Source: Hyphodiscus hymeniophilus
Taxonomy: Eukaryota > Ascomycota > Leotiomycetes > Helotiales > Hyphodiscaceae
Assembly (NCBI GenBank): GCA_016508695.1
Contig: VNKQ01000003.1
Span: forward strand, 186,001-250,000
Direction: 5' to 3'
Length of the DNA stretch: 64,000 nucleotides
In this document: piece after piece, positions 12,376 through 24,280 of the stretch
Position numbering within the stretch: the first letter of the stretch is position 1
Layout: every line of letters begins with the position of its first letter
The notes under the pieces: generated by a model
The model's input: only the letters and a program-made list of their open reading frames with translations
Databases searched by the model: none
Told to the model about the DNA's origin: nothing
Made by a program: the position numbers and the translations under genes

Positions 12376-14186
12376 CTAGGAGACAATGAAACTCACAAAC
12401 GAGCAAGGCGGAACCGACCCCGTGACACTGGTCAACGCTCCATCCCAAGCCGTGAAATTATTATTATTATCCGTCAACCAGCTCGCGACCTTCATCCCAG
12501 TCAGCCCCTTCAAAGTGAGCGTCACATTGTAAGCGCTGGACGCCGAGTTGATCGTTTGGATCGCTAAGGATCCATCGAGATTTTGGAAAGCTGAGAGCTT
12601 CACGTTAGTCGTGCTCGATGTCGTCGCAACTCTGACTGCGCCTGGTCGCACGCCGCGGCTGAACTGTGCAAAGGCCCATAAGCGTTTTGGTACTGTGAGC
12701 GTTCCATCGAAATTGACGCTGAGTAGAGCGGTGTTGACGTATTCGCCGTACTGGGCCCCTTGCCAGTATAGGTAGGCGCTACAATTTCCTGAGGTCAAGC
12801 CGGTGTAAATATTGGTTGCCCATATGAGACCCTCACCCGGATTGTTTTCTCCAGAGTACCACTCAGTGGTGTAGTTGGCACCTTTTTGATTGGACCTGAC
12901 TCTTGGAATTAATATTGCACAAAATCAGAAAAGAAAGACTTTTCCCCAAAATGACTCACCATTCGGTCTGCCACGTGGGCTGAAGCGTAGTAAGACTGTA
13001 TGTTGCTGGTGTGGAATATGGGTGAGAAGATCTGATCGCAAGCTTGCTTGCCACTGACGCCAGCCCAGAAGTGTACACCGACTCTGCATACCATCCTGAT
13101 CCATCGCAGCAGCTGATCCCAGTTGAGAGGTTTGCCGCCTTCAAGGTAGGATACAGGACGTTGATGAAGTCGGCAGCTTGTGCCCCTGACGTTCCCATGG
13201 AAGGATAGGGCTCACTTTGATCCATCAGCAAGAACTCGGCAGGGAATCCAGGCAACTTACTTCAAGTCTGGCTCATTGACAAACCCAATATACTTGATGG
13301 GAATGCCCTCTTGGGCATAGAATCCGACATATTGAGCAAGGTAATTCGCGTAAGCCTGACGCCAATCACCCGTTGCGCAGGAAGTCCCAGTGACACCACA
13401 AATGTAACCACTATATATTTCATCGTTGTTGGTTTTCATGAAAGGCGGTGCGCTCCACGCGTCGGCAATCACTGTGATGTTTCCATAGGCTTGCGCCTTT
13501 TTAGTGAACGATAGCTGCCCATTGTCACTTCCATCCCAAGTGTAATTTGCAGTGCCATTTGGATTGACTCTGCCTTCGATCGTCGGCGCCGTACGAAGTA
13601 TAGACAGCATGTTTGATACATTTGCTGCCGAGCTACCAATTCCATTGCGGATGATTGTCATCCCGGCACCGGTAGTCGTGCTGAACAGATAATCAAAGAT
13701 CTGCTTTGAGGTCGAAGAAGAGACTTATTCGAGTGAGGACGCGCCACCGAATGCTTCGGAGAAACCGAACCCTTCGATCGTTTGATATGTCGTTGCAACA
13801 GTGATTGTGGCGGAAGCTTTTGCGGTCGATATGATACTGCTTGAGGATGAGGAAGCTTTTGATGTGGATGATGCCGACTTCTTTGAGCTGGATTGAGAGG
13901 TCTTGATCGAGCTAGACAAGGTGGAGGAGGGTTTCGATGTTGCTGATGTCACAGATGTCGGACTTTTGGCCGGTGAGGAGGACGGATTAACCGAAGCTAC
14001 AGTAACATGTGTTGTAGTTATTGACCTGACAGGCGACGTCACGCTAGGCAAAGTAGCACTTATACCTGGTGTACTGGTGGTCGGTATGGTAATGAGTGCT
14101 ACAGGCCGATTGATATGCCGTTTGGATTGAAGGATAGAGGCAGCGGTGAGGGACACCAGCACAGAAAACGTCTGAAGTAGATACAT
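12376..14186 (-). pseudogene. GH30-family secreted glycoside hydrolase with one in-frame stop
   Basis: Exons 14186-13261, 13214-12960 and 12895-12376 (introns 13215-13260 and 12896-12959) sum to 567 codons. A signal peptide (MYLLQTFSVLVSLTAASIL) is followed by a Ser/Thr-rich linker of about 100 residues and then a GH30 catalytic domain. The acid/base motif GFVNEPD lies near residue 303. The nucleophile motif WQTEWS is rebuilt exactly at the second splice junction near residue 393. The C-terminal beta-domain follows and ends in VSFIVS. GH30 enzymes cleave beta-1,6-glucan or xylan; this looks like the fungal GH30 xylanase/glucanase group. The frame is otherwise perfect, but codon 154 (13727-13725) is TAA, between FGGASSLE and VSSSTSKQIFDYLF. 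No intron that I could find removes it. It is therefore a very recent pseudogene, a sequencing error or a readthrough product. Confidence 0.85.
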
Positions 14187-14240
14187 GATGGCACTGAGTA
14201 CAAGGGATGACTGCCAAGCTTCTGAGAGGACTATGATCTT

Positions 14241-14250
14241 CCTTTATATG
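14241..14250 (-). promoter_or_regulatory. TATA-like box of the GH30 gene
   Basis: On the minus strand the sequence CATATAAAGG lies about 55-65 bases before the ATG at 14186. The spacing is consistent with a core promoter, so the promoter of the broken GH30 gene appears still intact. Confidence 0.45.
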
Positions 14251-15657
14251 AATCGTAGAGAGGATCCGTTGACCCAATGTGTGAGTATAAGCCATCAAAA
14301 CTGAAACGACTTTTTGGAGCAGGGCACAAAATCTATTAGACGAGAAGCCATAGCACCAGTTAGAATTAATGAAAACCATACCTTAAATTGGAACTGATAC
14401 GGCTTGATACACTTTCTATGAAAAGCCACAAAAGGGCGTATTGACGGGATCTGGGATTGATTGGATATGATCATTCGGAAGTACCGTCGGCTAAGTTGAC
14501 ATGTTCAACCGGCACCAAAATTAAAGAATCGCGTCTGAACGACTATGTTTTGTGGCTCTCGCTTCATTTAGCATAATTCAAGAGTTTTCATGCAAAGAAC
14601 ATACGTGCACTTAGACATGGTGTCGTTGACTGTGCTTCGCAGATAGTCTTCGTTATAGTGTCATAATCTAATTCATGCAGGTCAGCATATGAAGGCGATG
14701 GTTCATAAAATCCAGCTGCGAGAATCTGATAGCTCACAACACAGAGCAAGGAAGGGCGAAAATTGAGGCACACTGGCTCAGTGACCCATTCCTGGGAAAG
14801 TGGCTGTGTCGTGAAATTGACTTGGTGTAGAAGAGAGGAGAGACATCTAAAGGTTGATCTGAATATGCTTGTTTGGGGCCAAGTGATGACTAATGCTAGG
14901 GTCCTCCTGCATCTGGAAGTCTAATCGGATACTTAAGGTCGAACAGGTATATCACTAGCTAGCCCTGGCGTTCATGGGAAGGAGAAGAAGTGGGAATAAG
15001 TTTTTGAAAGTGAAAATGTTGGGTGTGGCGGAGCCGCAAACCACAACAACAGTTGGACCACCCAGTGCCTCACGGAGCTGATGAAAGACGTGGTTCAGCT
15101 CTAGTAGCACTCAAACTCCTTGGATGCAGATGCTCACTCTTGATGGAAATCTATCCAGTTTCTGTTGACTTCCAGTTCCTGAAACCAACGGCGAAATTAG
15201 CCTCTAGAATCGGGACAACGGAGGAAATAATCTGTGGAAGTCGGGTTGCCGAGAACTTTTCAAGTCAACTTTGTCGTATTCATCACCGGACTACCGGTTG
15301 GAATGAAACTACTCAACACTCTTCTCATCTTTTGTCTGCGGTCTCCATAGCTTGAAGCTGAGAATACCCAAGCACTGGTGCGGTTGCTCTTGGTTTAACA
15401 TTCTCCTGAAGCGCAAGGACGGTCGTGTAAGTGCAGTAGTCCACTGAGACTGAGAAACAGCTAATAGAGCAAAGACATTAGTCAGACAGGACTAGGCAGA
15501 GGTCGCAAGGTGTTTGGAGAGCAATTTGGTATGGTGTTGGCCTCTTCTTCAAATTTGTTGGTACAACCATCATTTATCCATATCCTCCCCCAAGCCCTGC
15601 CACCACACTCTCCGGCACCCTCCGACACCTCTCCGTCCTCCATCCACTCAAGTGTGA
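14251..15657. other. Gene-poor stretch, nothing recognised
   Basis: Short frames only. None has a recognisable family, and no consistent chain of exons could be assembled on either strand. Confidence 0.45.
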
Positions 15658-15924
15658 TCATCCTGACATCATCAAGTAGACCAATACCACTGGCCACGCA
15701 GTTGATATAACTATTGCTGCTAGTACCGACGCAGTGCTGACGCCCCGGTTTCCTTGCGGACCTCTCCAACGATCGACAAGAGCTGTTGTCGACCAGATCA
15801 TTGCAATCGCGTACCATGCAAGAGCCCACATCACCAGCATCTGCTTCGTGTCGAAGCCATCTTCGGGGCTGATTATGTCCGGCGTCGTGTCAATGACTAT
15901 TTTGGAGGAAAGGTTTTGTCCCAT
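15658..15924 (-). CDS. Possible small membrane protein
   Basis: An 88-residue frame with two clear hydrophobic helices, MLVMWALAWYAIAMIWSTTAL and ASVLAAIVISTAWPVVLVYLM. They are separated by the short basic loop VDRWRGPQGNRG and preceded by a polar acidic N-terminus. The helix-loop-helix pattern with a charged hairpin is unlikely to arise by chance in an antisense frame, and no better gene overlaps it. I do not recognise a family. An upstream exon is possible, since another minus-strand frame ends just upstream. It lies in a gene-poor region, so decay from a larger gene cannot be excluded. Confidence 0.4.
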   Translation of the reverse strand: MGQNLSSKIVIDTTPDIISPEDGFDTKQMLVMWALAWYAIAMIWSTTALVDRWRGPQGNRGVSTASVLAAIVISTAWPVVLVYLMMSG

Positions 15925-18900
15925 GATGCGGATATCTGAGTGGCCGAAAGAAGAAGTTGAATCGATGAGTCCGGAGAGGATGGATGAGGATTTTTTGACA
16001 GGATTTCGATTATCTTTCCGTATATCTCGTGGCTGAGAAAGAAGTGTGGATTAAAATATATGACCCGATTGACCAGCAATCACTTGAAAAAAACGACGCA
16101 AAGCTCGAAGAGAACGACAGAAGGGTGAGGGCGCAAAACAAGACTGAAGCTCAAGGAACCTTTCGTCGATATACTCAGGCCACCCCTCAAACTAGCGGCT
16201 ACTTGCGACGAAGCGACACGGAACTGCGCCATGGTATTTGATACTTGGAACAACTTCCGTCGCATCTTGGTGCTCTAACATAGCAAATACAACGTGCGAC
16301 AAGACATGTACGAGATGTTCGCTTGAGCTCAAACATGAGACGCCTTAAGCGACAATCCCGGATCTGCCACGGCAACAAGCTTTTATTGGTAAAGATCGAT
16401 GATCTTCATCCTGGCGGAGATCCAAGTTGACGTCCAATCGAAGGCTAGGCCATCGAGAAGTTACTGGATTCCGGGTCGATTGTTGCCAAAGCTCAGGTTG
16501 TGGTTGCTGTTGGTTGTGTTTTGGAAAGCAGTAAGAAAGATGGAAGGCCTGTGCAACCTTCGAACTCGCTGAGCCGAGGCGAGGCGGCCTAGCATCACCT
16601 GAGAGGTTTTGCATTTGTGGCATCGTGGACATCTTTTCCCAAATACTCTATCATGGATTCTCACTGGTTGATTGATTAGAGTTGATGAGTTCATCAATGA
16701 GCATTTAAAAGCGTTACAGCTTCTCTTTACACTATGGATACCAAAGTCGCACATGATTTTACCTCACGTGATGTGGCTCTGGAGACAACCTTACCTGTAG
16801 ATGTATCGAAGTCCATCCATCATAAGAGGCATACAGACTGTACGCATCAAGATGCTGCTTCCGGTTTCCCCTTCGTATACTGAGAGCAAATTGCCACCTT
16901 GCAGACGTCAAAACATCATGTAAGTCACGTGCATTCGCCATTTCTACTGTACTTAAACTTACGTCAATTTTGCCTCTTCTCATCATTTTCTTTAGCTCTT
17001 TGGTGAAACCAACAATACGTCTTTGGTAGAACATTTGTGATTGCTGGGTAGATCTAGTACAGCCAAAAAAAAATAAGTTTTTATCTTTGCGGTTAAATAG
17101 GCCAAAAGCTCCGAGGGAGCTATCTATCGAGACTGTGTTTTGAGCCAAGTCTGCTATTAATAGTGTTGAGCACCTAGAAAGGAAGTGACCTTGTCTATCC
17201 GTCACCCCGCTATCTTTCTTTTTGCTTGTGAAAGGTTCATTGCTTGTAGTTCAGACGCAACAGAACTTCCAGGCGATGGCCTTACAGAGGTGTCGAAAAT
17301 CCGATGAGCAGTGGATCATAGGGCTGAATGATCTCATACCATACATCTTGGTAACCCATGCTCGTACCACTGAGGAAACTATTCCGTTCGAGTGAAGGAT
17401 GTACAGCCAGTGGACCATCCCCATCGAAATCAAAAAGAACGTTGCAATCTTGCCGCTTGTATACCCCATAAAGGTTTGTTCAAATCTCGAGGGCGGCGTT
17501 GCGCATTGCCTCACGGTTCTCTGTGCTCCCGTTCTTTGGTTCATATGTTGTGCTCTCTGAAGATTCTTTGACTAGTGGGCAATAAGGAGAACGCAGACCG
17601 AAAAGTCTCCCTCACCCCCGCGTATAAATGAAGAGTTAGTCTTTGACAAAAGATGTGGGATCTTCAACATCATAAAGTCCAACATCAGACCAGCCATAAT
17701 CTGCAGAAGAAAGCTTGCTGTCATTACCAAGTCCGCATTTTCAATCGATAGAGGCTCTACCACTTGATGAATATACATAGGCAGCACCTCCACAGATGAA
17801 AGAGTGAGGCTTGACGATATTTCCATGTATCAAGAGAAAAGTATATTAGATGATTTGCCGCGAGAAAGATCGAACGCATCAAACGTGAAAGATATCAGAG
17901 CAGTCTTCGAGGCTGATGATGGCTCGAAGGGCGCCCGGTATCCAGAGGCTCAGATGGTACAGTGTTTCGAGATAGCTCTGAGCGAGGTAGCGATAGAGTA
18001 AATTGAAGTTGAAAAGTGTTACTCGCCAAGCTCCTTATCGTGTAGCTACAGCCTCCTGCTTGTGTGATGACAGTTTCGTTTCAGATTGCTTGCGCTGCAC
18101 GGCCGTATCCAACAAGTTTTCCGAGAGGAGGGGAGGTGCTCACTATTGCTGCACCTCTACCCAGCTATCACTTAGGAGGTCGGGCGATTGGTACCGCTCT
18201 ATTGATCTACCGTAGTCGAGACTTCATAAGTCTTCATCCGCTTCATGTATTGTCGATGTGCTGATGAGCAGGCGTAATACGACCCGCCGTGACTATTCCG
18301 TCTCTAATTAGAGGGAAATAGAGTAGAATACAATACCAACATACAGGGCAGCTGCTTGGCTGGCGGGAGGACTGTGGCATTGCCTCTGATGAGATCGATG
18401 AAACATTCAGGGGCTCGATTCGCATTTCGTGGCCAATAGCACAGACTGAAAGCAATCTGCATCAGATTAATCTGTACTTCATATGTATCCAGAGAGGCTG
18501 AAGCATATTGATGGAATAACATCGTGTCGCGGTCGAAATATGAGTTGAGGGCTTTGCAACTGACTGACGAAGTTCAAAGCTTCTCTCACCGAACGCAAAA
18601 GATATATGCAATGCTGAAGAGCGTTGTTGCTGTTCGAGGAAGCGAGCTACATCCAGAGTCGCTTGGTTGAAAGACTCCAATATGGGCTGGGACTACTTCG
18701 TAGCATGCATACCTTTGGCTGACTTTCAGGTCTCCCTAATTGTCCCATCGCAAAAAGCACGAGATATCTTCACAGTTCGGAGACGGGAGAGATTCTGGTT
18801 AAGCCCAAGCTCTCGATTTTATACCATATGTGGGCCGTCTGTTCTTTGGAGCTCGCGGTTTGAGAGCTACTCTTGCCAGTGCTGGAAGGCAAGCCATCTC

Positions 18901-19735
18901 ACATTGCCAATGGAGGATCAGACAACGATATGGATGAGATTAAGAAAGGTTGAAAGTTAACCATCTGCTCGATTCAGACCCAAGCCAAGAAGAGTTCTGA
19001 CCAAGGTGATGGATGACCTTGAAGCTCGAGATCCTTTCGCGAATCAAAGAAGGTTTTGTGCTTTCGTATTTGTTGACTTCAACTCTAGGAGCCCATCCAA
19101 TAGACATCATCTGTAGGCACTTATGAAGGAACCTTCGATGAAAACGCTGAATTCAGGGGTACGAAGTAAAGTTTGCAGGGGGTTTTTGTTTTTATGGGAA
19201 AAGGGGCAGTGCAGCGTATGCTGCTACTGTAACGGACCGGGGCGGCCACAAATTCCTCCGTGATATCCAAACATTACATCGCTTGCCCTGAGCTCCCTGG
19301 CAGCGATACGACCGGAGATTAGATCTCACAATCTGGGATACCAGTTCGCGTGCGGCTTCAGCAAAGTGGAGAACTTTGAGGCTGCACAGCCTCGTCGTCG
19401 CGTTCCAGCACTTCCAGGCGCGGTAAGGAGGCTCTAGATCCGACCAATGGAATCGCAATGAGTGCGAAGTGGTTAGATACAGCCTGTCAATGCGGCTAGC
19501 GTGGGCAATATCTACTGAAATAGGTGTACAGAGGGGAGAATGATTAGAATCCGAACGGGGTTTACAATCTACCGATAGCCTTCAGACACGGCCATGTTCA
19601 TCGGCTATGAGTGAAGATAAATGTGGGCGAGGCCCGATGGAAGTCAAAACCTAACTCAGGACCGACATTCTTTTTGACAACGTCGACCACACACTCGTTT
19701 TTTGTTTCTCTTCTTAATCCAGGCAACCAGTCAAG
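15925..19735. other. Gene-poor region with scattered hydrophobic frames
   Basis: Nearly 4 kb without a supportable gene. Minus-strand frames at 17572-17826 (hydrophobic, LVMTASFLLQIMAGLMLDF) and 17251-17544 (ATFFLISMGMVHWLYIL) look like membrane segments but do not join by convincing introns. Plus-strand frames are short. The region may hold remains of a membrane-protein gene or a decayed element. No terminal repeats, transposase or reverse-transcriptase motifs were seen. Confidence 0.4.
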
Positions 19736-20867
19736 ATGTCAACTTCCGACGACAACAGTGAGTTATCTGACAGCAAAGTTTAATTCGATTTCCACATTCT
19801 TACAATTTGATTTTAGGAAGTTATTATAATAAATATGACCCGTCCGTCCCTGCAGCAATCATTTTCGCGATCTTATATACTATAACATGCGGAGCAACGA
19901 CTTTCCAGTACTTTTGGTATCGAAGTTGGTTCTGGCTTTTCCTTGTTATAGCCTCGTGGAGTAAGATTGAGAAAATTCCTCGTTCTCGAAACTTCACTAA
20001 CAATATCAGTGGAGGCTATCGGGTACATCGCTCGAGTGATATCTGTAGAGAACACGCATGAAAGAAGTACTAGCTTTTGGACCTGCAAGTACATCATTTG
20101 TTTGACTGACATCGCCACTAGGTGCATACATCGTACAATTCTTGCTGGTCTTCTTGGCCCCTGCGCTGATGGCAGCGTCCTGCTACATGGCAATGGTAAG
20201 CATTTAATTTTAATCCTCTCCCGACTCATACTGACGGCAACAAAACAAGGGCCGGGTCGTTTTGCACGTCACTCCAAAGGCGTATTGTAACGCAAGAAGT
20301 CTCTGGGTCCCTCCTCGATTTATGACTCCAGTCTTCGTGACTTGCGATGTGGTTGCATTTTTGATTCAAGTATTCGGAGGTACATCGAGCGTATCCAACG
20401 ACGTCGACACCCAAAAGAGAGGATATACCATCATGAAGATCGGCCTAGTCGTTCAGCTGCTTGCATTCGGTTTCTTTATCGTCATTTCCTTCCGCTTCCA
20501 CGTTTTCTCGAAACGTTTCAGGAGCTCGTGGCCCGACGCCAAATGGATCCCATTTCTGTGGGCTATCAATATCGGGTGCTTGATGATTTTCGTGAGTGCT
20601 GACATGTGTGTGGATGAAGAGGATGAACACTGACCGGAGACATAGATTCGTTCTGTCTATCGTTTTATCGAGTTCGCTCAGGGGGTAAATGGCTACCTAT
20701 CTGCCCATGAGTGGAATTTCTACGTTTTCGAATCAGCAATCATTCTCCCAGTACTTGTCATCTATAACATCTATCATCCTGCCAAATATTTGACCAACAT
20801 CGGGTGGAAGCAGAATAGAGAAGGAAAGGGAACCGAGCGACTAGGAGACGGGTCTGAAATGATGTAA
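19736..20867 (+). CDS. RTA1-like seven-helix membrane protein
   Basis: Six exons (19736-19757, 19817-19960, 20010-20066, 20122-20195, 20250-20591, 20646-20867) separated by five introns of 49-59 nt give 286 aa. All phases agree. The product has about seven transmembrane helices. It carries the segments typical of fungal RTA1-domain proteins: YDPSVPAAIIFAILYTI at the start, MEAIGYIARV, YIVQFLLVFLAPALMAASCYM, FVTCDVVAFLIQVFGG and RSVYRFIEFAQG near the end. Yeast RTA1, RSB1 and relatives are plasma-membrane proteins linked to resistance to aminocholesterol drugs and to movement of sphingoid bases. Any such role here is by family only. The third intron (20067-20121) could use a slightly different donor; the chosen one gives HERSAYIVQF. 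The tail after the last helix is short and basic. Confidence 0.9.
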
Positions 20868-21526
20868 ACAATAAGTCTTGCGATGGTTTCTCAGTCACAC
20901 GTATTCTTCCGAAAACCTCATTCGCAAAGCGAAAGATATCTTCGACGGCTTTGGGAGTCCTGGGAATAGGAGTTTTTGATTTCTAGGTAACGGTAGATTG
21001 GGCAGATAGACTTCTTTATTGGTATACATCCTTGGGTTCAATGCGGTGGCGAATCGCTTTCGGAAATCTGCAGTACATCTAAATAATGTCAAAGAATTGG
21101 CTGCGAGAATCTCACATCCTCAAACAGCATTCACTCCTAGATGTATCTGTATTGTGGTGCTATAGGCAATAGCTTTGGAGGATGCGCAGACATTAGCTAC
21201 TTAACCTCAAAGTTCAAGAATATCAATGAAACAGGACAAAAATGAACTGGAAGGCGTTCGCTCTCAGCGACTTAGGCTTTTAATTGCTTCAAAGGGTGAG
21301 AAGAAAACAATCCAGGAAGTGAATTTGACTCGTGGCGAGTCCGTAGAACGGGTACGCTAACAACGTCACTTCACATGCCCGCAAGCCAGCGAGGATTACT
21401 GTACTTCAACTACGATTTGTTACCTCCCACAAGACTGGAAAGCATCACACACCGCCACTGTCGATGAGTCTTCTGACTTGAGACAATCTATATTGTGTCT
21501 ATAACAATACACTTCGGCTTATAGAG
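20868..21526. other. Intergenic, no recognised gene
   Basis: Lies between the RTA1-like gene and the Zn2Cys6 regulator, both on the plus strand. Only short frames without features. It should include the regulator promoter. Confidence 0.45.
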
Positions 21527-23723
21527 ATGGAAACCCAGAGAGCCATACCGCCCTCCAACGGCTACTCGTCCCAGTATTTGCATCCACGGGCCTGCGCAAC
21601 CTGTGCCAGAGCTAAAGTCAAATGTGTGCCTGGAAATGAGAGAAATTGCCAGAGGTATCTCGAACTGAACACCTTGGTCGAGAGTTTGTTCTGTCTGACA
21701 CTTTGAAGATGCCTGAGACTGAAGAAAGATTGCGAGCCAGCACGTGCGCAGCCCCGTGCCCATCCTAGGAAACACAAGGCCGCACCGTTGTCGTATATAT
21801 ATAACTATCGTATCATAAAGTATCCATCGTACTGATCATAAGTCACAGGCGCACTCAACAGACTCAAGTTGAAAAGCTTGAAGAGAAACTTAACGGTCTG
21901 GTCACGTTACTTCAATCTACTCAGCATTTCACAACCGCTAATGAAGTGCCTGCTCCACTCAACACATCGTTCGCTTCTCCAATGCCAAATGCAAGCTCGA
22001 ACGCGACGCCGCAATCTTTACATAGACCGGTCTCATTAGATGGCCGGGCCCAACCAGCATTACCAGATGGTGGTTCCCATTTCACGCAACCAAGCCTGGC
22101 GTCAGACCAACAAGCCTGCACCACCGCTGACACAACTCCAATAACCATGCATGGCCCAGATAGAATAATTGCGAAGAATATCGAGTTTACAGATGAAGAA
22201 GCAAACGTTCTTCTTATGCGATTCAGGAACCAGATGGCAGAGTTTTTCCCATTTGTCATCATTTCGCCATCCCTAAATGCACAGGATCTCAAATGCAGCA
22301 GGCCATTTCTCTTGAAAGCAATATGTGCTGTTGCCAGTGTTATACCTAACCACAGACTTTCGCTAGGAAAATGGATCGTCGAGCATCTCGCCGAGCGGAT
22401 GGCGGTCGACTTGGATAGAAATCTGGACTTGTTGCTAGGAGCTTTAACTTACGCTGGATGGTTTGTCATTCACTAAGATCCCCTTTTCGAAATCTCTCAC
22501 GGGGTGACACCAAACACTACTAACTTTCATTTCCATTTCACCAGGTCGTTTCACAACTGTCATAATGTTCCCCAATTGACGTTGCTACTCAGCTTATGCA
22601 TGGCTTTGATATTCGATCTTGGTCTTAACAAACCCATACAAAAAGCTACACACAAAACCGTGTTCGAGCAGGTCCTTGCCCGACCAATCCGTCCTGGGTT
22701 CGCCTATCGTGAGCTGCCTGTCGAAGTCGATGTAGAAAGAACTCTAGAAGAACGGCGAGCTTTCTTAGGAGTCTTTTTCACACTCTCTTCGTTTGTATCC
22801 TCTGCCATCATGTTGCCATTCCCATGCTGATGAAGTCCTTCAGTGCTTCAAAGTTCTTCCGAGCACATGTTGAGCCTCCCAGAATTACTCCATACGTTTA
22901 CGAGTGTCTAGAAATCTTGGAAAAGACTCAGGATCAGCCCACCGATACCTCTGCAACGTTCATGATCAGGCTCCAACTTATTGTGGAGCGGATTAGCCAG
23001 GGACCATGGAACACCGAATATGGGACTCCTGAGGCTCAGAGTTCCGGACCGCCTCTGAGGCTCTACATAAAGTCTCTTCAGGAGCAGCTGCATAACTTTC
23101 GAAGCGCAATGCGTACAGATGTCAGCCTGCAAGGTACGTAAATCGGATTTTTTTTCGACAATCCCGTAGTAACGGCGTTATGTACAGGTTATATGCAGTA
23201 TTACAATGCTGAAGAAGCGCTATGCGAAATCGGCATGTCAAGAGGTTCTGTGTTGGGCGACCTCTCAGACCACACCTTTGATCGAATGGAGAATTTATAC
23301 GACTGCCTTCGGTCTACGAGAAGGTTTTGGGAAACATTTTTCTGCATCCCGGAGACCAGGTACGCCCATTTTTCTACAGCAATGTGGATGCAGATATCCC
23401 ATTCTTTCGTTGTACTCCAAGCACTATCCACATTCGACCACCCGGACTGGCATCTACCTTCCATACGACAGGAGATAGACTTTATGGACGTGCTGGAGAA
23501 GCTGATCGAACGAATCAATAAAACTGAAAACCAAATATTTGCCAAGGCAGCAATCAAAATGACCAGTATCAAAACACACATTCAAGAGCAATTGGCTGTT
23601 GAAGCTAGGAACTCACGACATGACTCGTTAACAGGTCAAGATGCTGATTTTGGTCGACCATGGGAGCCCATAGACTTCCTGGATAATGATTTCTTTGGGG
23701 ATATTATGGGAATGGAGTTCTAG
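21527..23723 (+). CDS. Zn2Cys6 fungal transcription factor
   Basis: Six exons (21527-21654, 21709-21792, 21849-22460, 22545-22790, 22844-23133, 23188-23723) give 631 aa with consistent phases. The binuclear zinc cluster CATCARAKVKC...CQRCLRLKKDC at about residues 23-50 is split by the first intron. It is followed by a basic stretch (HPRKHKAAP) and a short coiled-coil dimerisation segment TQVEKLEEKLNGLVTLLQS. The middle region contains the usual weak regulatory-domain features (GWSFHNCHNVPQLTLLLSLCMALIFDLGLNK and LEERRAFLGVFFTLSS). The last ~180 residues are acidic. It is a DNA-binding regulator acting in the nucleus. The DHA2 exporter gene starts 557 bases downstream on the same strand, and local control of it is a reasonable guess. 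Zinc cluster, linker and coiled coil are intact. Confidence 0.92.
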
Positions 23724-24280
23724 GAGGAACGGAATGCAAGGAATACCCATGCTATCGGCCTGAGTTTCTTAAGTGCGTGCAAGTGCCACTATCTCCCCAA
23801 CGGACTCTCTTGATCTCCATAAAGACGGGAAAGGTCGGAACGTCTCTGCGTCAAGGACTGGCACAGGCTTCTTAGAAAACGATTTTACTCCTGGTAATTT
23901 ATTCGGAGATTCCAGTAAAACCGGGGTTTGCCTGGGAAATCAGCTCGAATGGCATCTAATCCAGGCACCCAGCTCTTTCAGTCGGCGGTCGGGGTCTCCG
24001 GTCGGGAAGCGAGCCAATGGAATCAAAGTCAACAAACACAACAGAAAACTCCGCTTCCGTTACTAGGAAGATTCCACCAATCTCATCACGAATCGGAGCA
24101 CCGTCAAGTCCCGTGTATGTTGACTCATTAAATAACCTTTCGACCTTTCGCAGTGCTTGGAGTTAGGCTTCATCTCATGGAAAGTGATCTTTCTGTCCCT
24201 TCTTTGACTCTTTAAACCTCCCTTCGTTGTCCTCGTCATCCGTCCTAATTCAGCTTCCGCGACAGCACAACCAGCTCAGG
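23724..24280. other. Intergenic between regulator and exporter
   Basis: Upstream region of the DHA2-type exporter. Frames in it (such as one at 23773-24066) have no recognisable features. An open frame continues upstream of the ATG at 24281, but it contains no earlier ATG there. Confidence 0.45.

Noticed and set aside
13725..13780. Intron that would remove the GH30 in-frame stop
   Set aside because: The plausible GT...AG pair (GTGGCG to AAAGCAG, 47 nt) gives the wrong phase with an immediate new stop and would delete the conserved GASSLE segment.
16759..17205. 148-codon minus-strand frame in the gene-poor region
   Set aside because: Composition is unremarkable, no motif was seen and no neighbouring exon continues it.
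24227..24280. Upstream extension of the DHA2 exporter frame
   Set aside because: The extension would begin with TTG. The first ATG is at 24281 and gives a normal cytosolic N-terminus.
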